A stretch of 64,000 nucleotides of DNA. Source: Caenorhabditis remanei (Eukaryota; Nematoda; Chromadorea; Rhabditida; Rhabditidae). Of this stretch, positions 23,040 to 32,306 are shown piece after piece (the stretch's first letter is position 1; each line of letters opens with the position of its first letter). The position numbers and the translations under genes were made by a program. Location of the stretch: positions 12,753,717-12,817,716 of the forward strand of contig NC_071330.1 in assembly GCF_010183535.1 (NCBI RefSeq), given 5' to 3'. Under the pieces are notes generated by a model. It saw only the letters and a program-made list of their open reading frames with translations, was not told where the DNA came from and searched no databases.

Positions 23040-26000
23040 ATGCCTTTCCACTTGGCCGTCGGCTTGTCGAATTGTGAACAAATCTTCGAACCGGGCGGCA
23101 CCATTGAGGGATATGTGACGTTTGATTTGAGGGAGAGTATTAAGGTATGTAGATCAAAAATGAAGTATGAATTAGAAATGAGTTGCATACTCAGATTCAG
23201 CTCGTTTTTAGCTTTCAGGAAAGTATAATCATGCCCCGATTTGAAGCAAGTTGGGTCCCACCACGAAAACGGCAAAATTGGGTTACTGTAGTTTTCGTGG
23301 TGAGACCCAAGTTCCTCCGAATCGGGGCATGATTATACTTTTCTGAAAGCTCTCAATGAGCTGAATCTGCATTTTTAAATTTTATCCGTTTTGAAACATG
23401 AATAAGTGAGTTACGACAGTTTTAGGGAATTTCTGATTTGAACAAATTTCGAAAAATTTCGAAAATCTGTAACTTTGTCCGCTTTTGACGATTTGGGTTG
23501 ATTTTTTGGTCAAAATGCGCAAATTTCTTGAATTTTTCAGGAAAATTAAGTGTGACTAAATTTCAAGATAAGTTTCTAGCCTTTATAAATTGTTTCTTTA
23601 AAAAGTTCAAAATTAGCACCAAATCCAATTTTCCGACAAAACAACTCTGCGCATTGAATTCAGCTCGTCGAGAGCTTTCAGAAAAGTATAATAACGCCCA
23701 TATTCGAAGGAAGTTGGGTCCCACCACGAATACTGCAAACTTGGGTTACTGTAGTTTTCGTGGTGGGACCCAATTAGAAGCAAACCAGGGCATGATTATA
23801 CTCATTTGAAAGCTCTTGACACTCTGATTCTAGTGTAATTGGTTTTGTTGAAATTAAAGCAGAATTCGAAAAGTTACAGGTAAAAGCGATCCGTATCTCT
23901 GCCGAAGGCCTTGCCACGACCAAATGGCTTCTCTCTGAAAGTTCAAAATCCTCTCACGGGCGGTCTCGAGAAGTCTCGTATTCCGCGAAAGTGACGTATC
24001 TCGACGAAGATCAAATGGTATGGAAACCTTCGGAGGGTCACTCGAAATCCTCCGTTTTCCCCGGAATCCACGTGTATCCATTCAAATTTCAAATTCCCGC
24101 CGGAGTGCCGCCGAGTTTCGAAGGAGATCACGGAAATATACGGTATCATCTGAAGGCTACTGTAGAGAGACCGTGGAAAACCAATCGATCAGTGACGAGA
24201 TATTTGAGTGTCTTACCGGCGAAAGATTTGAATAAGGAAGTGACCGCTGGGGAGGAGACGAGCAGTTGGAAGTCGAAAAAAGTCGGATTCTTTCTTTTCC
24301 GATATGGGAAAGTTAATTTGCAAGTGAGTTAAGGGATGTAAAAATGAGACAAAAAATATTTGACGGGAGAAGGAACCGAACTTTGGTGTGGTCGCACCAA
24401 AAGCGGAAGCGCTACCGCCTGCGCCACACCACCACAAGTCTAGATGAACCTCGAGGGTGGTGAGGAGGCGGCGGTTTTTGCAGGTTTTGAGGGAGCTTGG
24501 TGGATATTGTAAAAGAGCTTCATTCCATTTTTTTTTTCGAAATTTAAAAACATTTCAGATTCGAATCCCGAAGAAAGGCTATGTGCCTGGAGAGACTATC
24601 TACATCGAGACGAACATTGACAACGCGTCTTCACGCCCGATTTTGAAGGTAAGGGAGCTCTACAATTCGTTTTCGTTTTCTTAAAACTTCTATAACTCAG
24701 TTAATTGGAAAGATAGAAAAATGTTGTTAACTGAAAAAATATGTAAAATTTTAATTAGATAATTTTACTAGTTAACAACTTTTTGATATCTCCATTCCTT
24801 CCAAAGTTACAAGCGTTTTCCGACTCTTTCCTCCCAAAATCTACTACCATTTCTTCAAATACGCATATCTCTAAAACCAGCAAAGATATCAAAAAGTTGT
24901 CAACTAACAAAATATGTAAAATTTCAAGTAGATCATTTTACTAGTTGACAGTTTTTTGATATCTCAACTCCCCCCAGAGAATGACCTAAAAAAACAAGAA
25001 ACTAGCGAGTATCTGTAGGCATTGAGAGAGGTGTGAAAGTCGTTCTGCGATGTCCGAGTGGTTAAGGAGTTGGACTTGAAATCCAATGGGCATTGCCCGC
25101 GTAGGTTCAAATCCTGCTCGCAGCGGATTGAGGATTCTCTTTTTTTCTTTAGATTTTTGACGTCATTGTTCGCTCCAGAAACATTTTTTACTCAAATTTT
25201 ATGTATTTTCCAGGCGGAATGCTACCTAATCCAACAATGTCGTTTCCTTGCCTATCGCTATGGTATCGCTGGACCAACAGATGGACGTCGATCCTCTTCT
25301 CTCTCGGAAAACGATAGATATCTGTCGAGGAAGAGAGACGAAATCAAAATAGTCTCAGTAATCCATGAAATGCAAATCGATCCCAGAACTGAACATAAAT
25401 CGAAAATGCGTCTGAAGATCCCATGCACGTGTCCAACATTCGACAGTACTCTCATCCATGTGGAGTATTTTGTAGTCGTCAAACTACAAGTGAAATGTCG
25501 AATCAGGAATACTGTAAAGGCCGAGTGTCCCATTATTATCGGTTCAAAGCCTTTGGCAGATGAGAACGTGTCTCCGAGAACACCCACTTATCAGGAGGTC
25601 GCCACGTTCTCAGCGTTGACTCATAGAAGTATGATGTCGGTGGATGAGGTGAGTGTTTTGAACATTCATAAAATTCTGGGTATTTTGAATGAAAAATCAA
25701 CACAAATCGTCAAAAGCGAACAAAGCTACAGATTTTCGAAAGTTTTCGAAAACCCTTGAAATCTCTAAAACTGTCGTAACTCACTTATTCATGCTTCAAA
25801 ATTGATGAAATTTAAAAATTCAGATTCAGCGTGAAAAGAGCTTTCATAAAAGTATAATCATGCCTATGTTTGCTTTCAGTTGGGTCCTACCACGAAAACT
25901 ACAGTAACCAAATTTAAAGGCGCATACCGTAGTTTCGTGGTGGGACCCAACTTGCCTCGAATCATGTCATGATTATACTCATTCGAAGCGTCTTGACGAG

Positions 26001-26297
26001 CTGAATACGAATATCTTAGTTTCATTGAGATTGAAACGAAACTGACCGGGTTACGGTGGTTTTTGTGAATTTTCGAAGTTTCGAAATGTTTCAAAATTCT
26101 GTAACTTTGTTATTTTCCAATAATTTTTGATTATTTTTGGTTCAAAAGATGCAGAATTTTTCTTCTTCCAGAAACTCACGCCCAAATACGTCTACTACCC
26201 GAAATACGGGCGGTCTCGAGATGAAGACGCTGACGAGCCACCGAGTCTCACTGATCTACAACTACCGCCAATAGATTCATTGTCGGATGATGATTGA
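23040..26297 (+). CDS. Arrestin-domain protein (arrestin N and C folds)
   Basis: Five exons, all in phase 0: 23040-23144, 23880-24323, 24559-24648, 25214-25648 and 26172-26297. They encode 399 residues. The N-terminal arrestin fold begins MPFHLAVGLSNCEQIFEPGG and includes the typical IRISAEGLATTKW, then FPGIHVYPFKFQIPAGVPPSF and GNIRYHLKATVERPW strands. The C-terminal fold begins VGFFLFRYGKVNLQIRIPKKGYVPGETIYI and includes LKIPCTCPTFDSTLIHVEYFVVVKLQV. Such alpha-arrestin-like proteins act as adaptors for receptor and transporter trafficking and ubiquitination. The tail (PKYVYYPKYG, PPSLTDLQLPP) has tyrosine/proline-rich stretches but no clear PPxY motif. It lies about 315 bp after cccp-1 on the same strand, so an operon is possible, but no strong spliced-leader acceptor is seen. 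The nematode ARRD number is not assigned here. Confidence 0.88.
23190..23368. repeat. Fold-back family A, copy 12
   Basis: First copy in intron 1 of the arrestin gene, about 45 bp after its 5' splice site. Confidence 0.85.
23655..23832. repeat. Fold-back family A, copy 13
   Basis: Second copy in intron 1 of the arrestin gene. The left arm has ATAACGCCC in place of ATCATGCCC. Confidence 0.85.
24366..24442 (-). other. tRNA-like sequence, probable tRNA-derived relic
   Basis: On the minus strand, TGTGGCGCAGGCGGTAGCGC resembles an A box and D arm, and about 40 bases later AAGTTCGGTTCC resembles a degenerate B box. The acceptor ends do not pair well, so this is not called a functional tRNA. Confidence 0.35.
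24660..24965. repeat. Fold-back family C, copy 1 (linked to tRNA-Ser)
   Basis: Repeated GTAAAATTTCAAGTAGATCA and TTTTACTAGTTGACA-type segments in both orientations, with TTTTTGATATCTC. With the following tRNA it forms a block that recurs at 27330-27790. Confidence 0.75.
25044..25125 (+). tRNA. tRNA-Ser (anticodon TGA), copy 1
   Basis: Class II tRNA of 82 nt with D arm, anticodon stem TTGGA/TCCAA around loop CTTGAAA (anticodon TGA, reading UCA), a long variable arm (GGGCATTGCCC) and T arm with GGTTCAAATCC. The first acceptor pair is mismatched (T against C), while the copy at 27705 has G-C there. It lies in intron 3 of the arrestin gene, on the same strand. The mismatch may weaken it. Confidence 0.88.
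25818..26006. repeat. Fold-back family A, copy 14
   Basis: In intron 4 of the arrestin gene. The right arm is the ATTCGAAGCGTCTTGACGAG subtype. Confidence 0.85.
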
Positions 26298-26316
26298 ACT
26301 AATTCTATTAATGTTT

Positions 26317-26333
26317 CCTATGGAAATATAAAT
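26317..26333 (+). terminator. Poly(A) signal of the arrestin gene
   Basis: An AATATAAATAC stretch about 30 bases after the stop is a plausible near-consensus poly(A) signal. The gene converges on the minus-strand TAZ gene, which ends at 26435. Confidence 0.4.
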
Positions 26334-26434
26334 ACATTTATTGGAAAGAATGATGTTCTATTTAATTATGAAAAGAAATTAAAGCTATTCAGCGACAGTG
26401 GAAGGAAATTAAGTATATACAAATTAGAAGAAAA

Positions 26435-28046
26435 TCAGACACTGGTTTCGGCTTCCTCGGATTCGGATGAACAGGGTTCGACTGGAAAATGGATGAGATA
26501 TTCAAACTCACCTTGTTGAGAGCTTTTAGAAAAGTATAATCATGTAAGGGTTTGACGTAAGTTGGGTCTCGCCACGAAAACTACAGTAACCCAATTTAAA
26601 GACGCATACCGTATTTTCGTGATGGGACTCAATTTGCCTCAAACCAAGTCTTGATTATACTTTTCTGAAGCGTCTCGATGAGCTGAATTTCAATAAATAA
26701 GTGTCATTAGTGTTGAATCAAAACTGTCGGAGTTACGGTGGTTTTTGTAAACTTTGGTGTTTCGAGCATGTATTGTGTTGTAATTTGGTCAGCTTTATTC
26801 TGATTATTAAGAATGTTGTTGTTTTGAAATCAGCTCGTCGAGAGCTTTCAGAAAAGTATAATCATGCCCTGGTTTGCTTTTATTTGGGTCCCGCCACGAA
26901 AACTACAGTAACCCAATTTAAAGGTGCATACCTTACTTTCGTGGTGGGACCCAACTTGCCTCAAACCAGAGCATGATTATACTTTTCTGAAAGCTCTCGT
27001 CACGCTGAATCCGAATTTTTTATCCGTGGCCTAACTTCTCCCCTTCAAAACCTACAAAAACTTGCAATAACTCACTAGCAGTCTCCATAATCCTTCCAGT
27101 CGCTCTTGCAATCGATAAACAGCCCGGAATCCGACAATTCCGATTGTCCTCACAAAACAAAACATGCTCAAAAACTACTGGATTGAATCGATGACATTCC
27201 AGACAATCCAAGTGGAAACAGTCTGCGTAATGTTTCAGAATCCCTTTTAGACTGAAACAGAATCCACGGCAGCACCGACGATTTGTGCAGAACGCCGCGT
27301 GGTCCATGGCTAGGGCGAGGCTGGAAATTTTATAATCTTAAAACTGCTATAACTCTGCTAATTGGAAAGAAAGAAAAAAGGTGTCAACCAATAAAATATG
27401 TAAAATTTCAAGCAGATCATTTTACTAGTTGACAATTTTTTTATATCTCCACTCCCTACAAAGTTACAAGTCTTTGAAGGCTCTATCCTCCCACCATCTA
27501 CTACAATTTTTTAAAGGCGCACATCTCTAAAACCAGCAAAGCTATCAAAAAGTTGTCAACTAACAAAATATGTAAAATTTCAAGTAGATCATTTTACTAG
27601 TTGACAGTTTTTTGATATCTCTTCTTCCTGCGGAGATATGAATGAACCAAAAAAACAAGAAACTAGCGATTATGTGTTGACATTGAGAGAGTAGAGAGAA
27701 TCGTGCTGCGATGTCCGAGTGGTTAAGGAGTTGGACTTGAAATCCAATGGGCATTGCCCGCGTAGGTTCAAATCCTGCTCGCAGCGTATTGAGGTTTTCC
27801 TTTTTTGTTTTTGAATTTTTCCTTTCTGATCATGATTTTCATCAAAAAGTGTCTAATTTTGGACATAGCTTCTCACCTGCCAACACGGTAAGAGTACGGT
27901 GAGACTTGAGTAGTCATCCCCTCGCCAAGCATTTGTTCACGTGACATTGTTTCAGTCAAATCCAATTTGTTGATGTATGCGGCTGTTGTTTTGCAATAGG
28001 TTTTTAGTTGATCCTTTTCAGGTGTCTCAGTTGGAGGAGCAGACAT
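26435..28046 (-). CDS. Small TAZ-type zinc-finger protein
   Basis: Three minus-strand exons, in phase: 28046-27877, 27320-27076 and 26481-26435. They encode 153 residues. After a short N terminus (MSAPPTETPEKDQLKTYCKTT) comes a single Cys/His-rich domain. Its HAAFCTNRRCCRGFC, LKHYADCFHLDCLECHRF and FEHVLFCEDNRNCRIPGC pieces match the three zinc-binding segments of the TAZ domain of CBP/p300. The tail is acidic (CSSESEEAETSV). In CBP the TAZ folds bind transcription-factor activation domains, whereas this protein has no acetyltransferase, bromodomain or KIX. Its role is unknown. Intron 2 is filled by two fold-back A repeats. The last-exon splice (TTTTCCAG at 26482) is supported by phase and consensus only. 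Confidence 0.75.
26498..26692. repeat. Fold-back family A, copy 15
   Basis: In intron 2 of the TAZ gene. Somewhat diverged (ATCATGTAAGGG, GTATTTTCGTGATGGG). Confidence 0.85.
26826..27016. repeat. Fold-back family A, copy 16
   Basis: Paired with copy 15. The spacer between them (GTGTTGAATCAAAACTGTCG... GTGTTGTAATTTGGTC) recurs between other copy pairs, so the composite may be the unit that was duplicated. Confidence 0.85.
27330..27650. repeat. Fold-back family C, copy 2 (linked to tRNA-Ser)
   Basis: Same segments and order as 24660-24965, in intron 1 of the TAZ gene, followed by the second tRNA-Ser. Confidence 0.75.
27705..27786 (+). tRNA. tRNA-Ser (anticodon TGA), copy 2
   Basis: Nearly identical to 25044-25125, with a fully paired acceptor (GCTGCGA/TCGCAGC). 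It lies in intron 1 of the TAZ gene, antisense to it. Upstream flank (AAAAAAACAAGAAACTAGCGA) is shared with the other copy. Confidence 0.93.
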
Positions 28047-28069
28047 ATTTTCTGGAAAATAAGTGTACT

Positions 28070-28208
28070 ATTAGCTCGACACACTTCTTACAACCGCACT
28101 CTACCGAAACAGAAGAAAATTGTGTGCGATATTGAGAGACTCAGAGAAAAAGAGACATTTTTTCGAGGGGATTTCGGTGGAGCGCAGTTGTAAGAACTGC
28201 GCCGAAAA
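28070..28208. repeat. Palindrome family D, copy 1
   Basis: Arms CTTACAACCGCACTCTACCGAAA and its mirror GGTGGAGCGCAGTTGTAAG (slightly different) around a purine-rich centre with GAGAGACTCAGAGAAAAAGAG. About 120-140 bp. Confidence 0.8.
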
Positions 28209-28353
28209 AAAAGGAGTCCAAGGCGCACCAGCATAGAGACTACAGCGACTACATGTACAAAAAAGAATAATACAAACAACAAAATCATCACCAAAAAATT
28301 TCTGGTCACAGTGACCCCCAGAGAGAGGTACCCATAATTTTGTTATTGACATG

Positions 28354-29209
28354 CTCGGCAGAAACCCGCATCAGGCGCGCAGCAGTCCAGCAGCAGGCAA
28401 GCGTAGAGTGCGTGCCTGATGCTGTGGTGTTGCGGTACTGTAGCGTACGTGTTGCGGAAAGGTCGCTGTTGTGCTGCTCTGGCGCTGCTAAAATGAGGCC
28501 GCTGCCGCCTTTGCTATATTTTATTGCAACGAAAACAGTGTGTTATTAAATTAAATTTATTTACAAACCTTAAATACAACTACATATATCTAAATCTGAA
28601 CATAGTACAATTCACGGAAATGTGAAAAAACAGTACAATTTATGAATTATTTTTCAATGATGTTGCATTCAGCTTGCTTCGAAATCCTCGTCGTTTCCTA
28701 CCGTTCAAATTTCTGAAAGAAAGACGTAAGACTTATTTAGAGTATTGAGAAAATCTCACCTTTTAATTTTTCCTGAAATCCTATTTGGCTTGACTGGCGG
28801 TGATGTTGTCTTTTTAGTAGTTGAGAGCTGAAATATGATTTTTTTGTTTCTATAGGCACATATATTTTTCTTCCAATAAGCGGGTAAAGTTATTTTCATA
28901 AAATAAATCCAGAGAAAACATTGGTATGAAAAACAGGAAAATAGGAGAAAAGTGAATAAAAACATAAGTTTTCGGAACTGAAAAAAAATGGAGCGTACTT
29001 GCTGAATGTTGCCTAGGTGCTGCTGAAGAGTAGCGGATCTGCTGCTGCAGTGTTGCGGATATGCGGCCTCATCCTAGTTGCGACACACGTGCTGCCGACG
29101 CGTTTCCGAAAACGAAACGCGTGTAAATGATGCAGTCCTGATGCTGCAGTGTTGCGCGCCTGATGCTCAACGTGTAAATGTTGCGTGCCTGATGCGGGTT
29201 TCTGCCGAG
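28354..29209. mobile_element. 856-bp element with long TIRs and possible captured exons
   Basis: Ends are inverted repeats starting CTCGGCAGAAACCCGCATCA, with GTTGCG/CTGATGC-type subterminal repeats at both ends. ATG occurs directly on each side, a possible 3-bp target duplication. The AT-rich middle holds, on the minus strand, two exon-like stretches (about 28840-28768 and 28724-28645) separated by a GTGAGA..TTTCAG intron-like gap. They read as a Lys/Arg-rich tail (TTKKTTSPPVKPNRISGKIKR, then NLNGRKRRGFRSKL) and stop. It could be a non-autonomous transposon carrying a gene or transposase fragment. A related end fragment is at 61430-61495. Confidence 0.65.
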
Positions 29210-30049
29210 ATGTATATCAAGATGCATGTTCAGTAAAAAAAGAAGAAAATAATATGTACGCAGATTTCTTTTTCCCACGGTAATCAAGGGATACAGTACT
29301 GGACATAGAGATCGGGATATTTACAGTTAGTTTTCAATTGAAAACGAGTAGAAAAATCCGTGATCTACCAAAATTTAAAAAAAAATCGCTCTAAAATTCG
29401 AATTTCCGCCCAACCTTCCACTGATTCTCAATAGAGCACACTTGCATTATTGATTCAAAAAGTGTCAGAAGAAGTGCTCCATTTGAGAAAGAATCTCATC
29501 GAAAACCACCAAAAAAAGCTAAAAATATTTGAATTCCCGCGGAGAATTCAAATTTTTATGCGGATTATCAATGGAGCGCATTTGCATTTTTCAGATTTTG
29601 GCTAAATTTGGGTGCTTTTTTTTTTGTTTTTAACCGATTTTTCGGCCAAAAATGTGATTTTTTAACTGAAAAATCAATAATCCTTGAAAATCCAAAAAAT
29701 CTTGTCCGAGACTACACGACCGCACGAAAAACAGTTCCAAAGTCTGTTGCAGACCCACAAAAAGGTGTAAGAATTGTATTCAATGTCCTCCTGAATAGAA
29801 CAAAAAAAGGAAAGTGGCTCACATCAGTTCAAACAAAAACTGCTGCTAATAAACACGCCCCTCTGGGACAATTCATTAAAGAAGGGAAGAAATGGGAAAG
29901 TGAGAAAATGAAATCACATTAAAGTTGTACAGCAATTGTCAGAACAAAAAGGAAGAGCTCATAAAATGGAGAGAGAGAAAGGAATGAATGGTATTTTGTA
30001 ATGGGTGGGGGAATAGAGTTAAAGTCTATTTCGGGAAATCTTGACATTT

Positions 30050-30172
30050 ATTAGCACGGCACGCTTCTTACAGCCGCGCTCTACCGAAACTCAGACTCTC
30101 AGAGAAAAAGAGACATTTTTCAAGGGGATTTCGGTGGAGCGCAGTTGTAAGAACTGTGCTGAGCTAATAGAG
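30050..30172. repeat. Palindrome family D, copy 2
   Basis: Outer TTAGCACGGCACGCTTCTTA with mirror TAAGAACTGTGCTGAGCTAA gives a longer stem than copy 1. Confidence 0.85.
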
Positions 30173-30394
30173 TTCGGAAAAGAAGCTAATGGGTTACTGA
30201 CGCTTTCACATACCGTCTCGTTGCTGGAAGAGTTTTTCCGGGAGGCCGTGTACTCCTCTCGGACAAGATTTTTGCTCAATTACTCGTTTTCTCACTTTTT
30301 AAAACATTGTGGTTTCCAACATATCGGAAAAATAGAAAAATAAACTACGAACATTAGTTTTTACAGTAAGACAACTTCTATTCTTATCCAAATT

Positions 30395-30535
30395 GGCTCG
30401 TCACAGTTATTACAACTGCGCTCTACCGAAATCCCCTTGAAAAATGCCTCTTTTTCTTCGAGTCTCTCAATTTCGCACACAATTTTCTTCGGTTTCGGTA
30501 GAGCGCGGTTGTAACAAGCGTGCCGTGCAATTAGA
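30395..30535. repeat. Palindrome family D, copy 3
   Basis: In the opposite orientation to copy 2 and about 230 bp away, so the two copies could also pair with each other. Confidence 0.85.
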
Positions 30536-30879
30536 TTTCCTCGAATAGGCAAATAACAAAAAAATTAAAAAATCGGATATTAAAAAAAGGGACAAATGAT
30601 TGACGTATACATTTGGGAATCCACGTGTCAGAAATGGAATTAAACGAAAGAAAAAGAAGAATGAAGAGTGAGAAGACGAATTAGGTTCGGATGTCAAATG
30701 AATGGGGAGCAAGGAGGCAGAAGAAAGAAAGGATATTGGTTTTTTGGGGTGTCTTGGAAAGAGAAGTGACGTTCTGACATAATGTAGTTGGAGTGGGAAA
30801 AAGCAACTGTTCTTATAAACCATAAAATCTTTGTATTACCGGCCAAAAATATGTCATATTTCAATTTTTCAGTCATACA

Positions 30880-31090
30880 TATCAAACCTAGACCTTCATT
30901 TTTGTAGTTGACAACTTTTTGTTAGCTCCGCCCACTTTTGAGATATGCGCATTTAAAGATTGTAAGTCCTTGAAACACGATGTTTCTCACTGCCGGTTTC
31001 AAAGGCGCATATCTTATAAGTGGGCGGAGCTAACAAAAAGTTGTTAACTACAAAAATGAAGGTCTACTTGTGATCTACACACTCCAGACA
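30880..31090. repeat. Fold-back family B, intergenic copy
   Basis: GTTGACAACTTTTTGTTAGC, CTCCGCCCACTTTTGAGATA, TGCGCATTTAAAG and a mirror half. The best preserved central portion of the family. Confidence 0.8.
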
Positions 31091-31309
31091 CAATCGATGA
31101 AATAAAAAATAAAATAAAAATTCTCGGAGTCTAAGAAAAAAATGATGAGAAAATGAGAAGACTGGAATCCTAAAATTGTATGTTTTTTGTTGTCCTACAA
31201 ACATCTTGATTTTATATCAGTTGACTTGAAGGTATACAAAATATAAATCTAGAAGAGCACACATGTTTCGATTCTATGCAGTCTGATTCTCAATAATGCA
31301 CGTAAATTT

Positions 31310-31437
31310 TGAAGTGGACCCTACGGTATGCGCCTTTAAACAGGGTTACTGTAGTTTTCGTGGTGGGACCCAATTTGGAGTAAATAAGGGCATGAGTATA
31401 CTTTTCTGAAAGCTCTCGACAAGTTGATTTTAAAACA
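31310..31437. repeat. Fold-back family A, copy 17 (half missing)
   Basis: Only the centre and right arm remain (TACGGTATGCGCCTTTAAAC to CTGAAAGCTCTCGACAAG). Confidence 0.8.
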
Positions 31438-31565
31438 ATACATTTAATAAATTTTGAAACAAAAGGGACAAAGTTGCATAACTTTTTGTAAACTTTAGAT
31501 GTTAAAAACATGTTTTGTGTTGTAACTCGATCAGATTAACTTCAATTTTCATTAAATCGGTAGTT

Positions 31566-31757
31566 TTGGAATCAGTTTGATAAGAGCTTTCAGAAAAGTA
31601 TAATCATGTCCTGATTTGCTGAAAGTTGGGTCTCACCACGAAAACTACAGTAGCCCAACTTAAAGGCGCGTACCGTAGTTTCGTGGTGGAACCCAACTTG
31701 CACCGAAATAGGGCATGATTATACTTATTTTAATTGTCTCAATGAGTTGAATTCGAA
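31566..31757. repeat. Fold-back family A, copy 18
   Basis: Intergenic, followed by the recurrent spacer seen between copies 15 and 16. Confidence 0.85.
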
Positions 31758-31892
31758 TAAATAGGTAAGATCCGTTTTGAAGCAAAACTGTCGGAGATAC
31801 GGTTGTTTTTGTGAAATTAAGATATTTCGAACACGTTTTCTGTTGTAACTTGGTCAGATTCACTCCGATTTTTAAGAAAGTTGTAGTTTCAA

Positions 31893-32070
31893 ACTCAGCG
31901 TGTCAAGAGCTTTCAGAAAAGTATACTCATGCCCAGATTTGGCTTCAGTTGGGTCCCACCACAAAAACTACAGTACCCCCGGTTAAATGCGCCTACCGTA
32001 GTTTCGTGATGGGACCCGACCTGATCATGATTATACTCATTCGAAGCGTCTTAACGAGCTGAATTCGAAT
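31893..32070. repeat. Fold-back family A, copy 19
   Basis: Intergenic, between copy 18 and the 3' end of the lipase gene. Right arm ATTCGAAGCGTCTTAACGAG. Confidence 0.85.
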
Positions 32071-32306
32071 ATATAAGTTTCGTTGAGATTGAATCAAAAC
32101 TGACCGGGTTAAGATAGTTTTTGTGATTTTTCGAATTTACGAAATGTTTCGAAATTCTGTAACTTTGTAATTTTCCAATAATTTTTCATGATTTTTAGCT
32201 CAAAATGTGCAGAATTTTTCATTACAAACATTTATTTCAAAGGACACATGAGATCACAAAGTACAAAAAAGGTGCCTGATTTCAAATTAAATATCATAAA
32301 TACAGT

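Larger units (their letters stand above)
28047..32306. other. Repeat-rich intergenic region without a recognised gene
   Basis: No exon chain was found. It contains three family D palindromes, an 856-bp TIR element, a family B palindrome and three family A copies. A 104-codon frame at 29608-29922 has no recognisable domain or splice context and is not called. The sequence GGATACAGTACTGGACATAG at about 29290 resembles the end of the mariner-like MITE at 13639. Confidence 0.6.

Noticed and set aside
29608..29922. 104-codon open frame on the plus strand
   Set aside because: No recognised domain, no splice signals around it, low-complexity start, and it lies in repeat-rich intergenic DNA.
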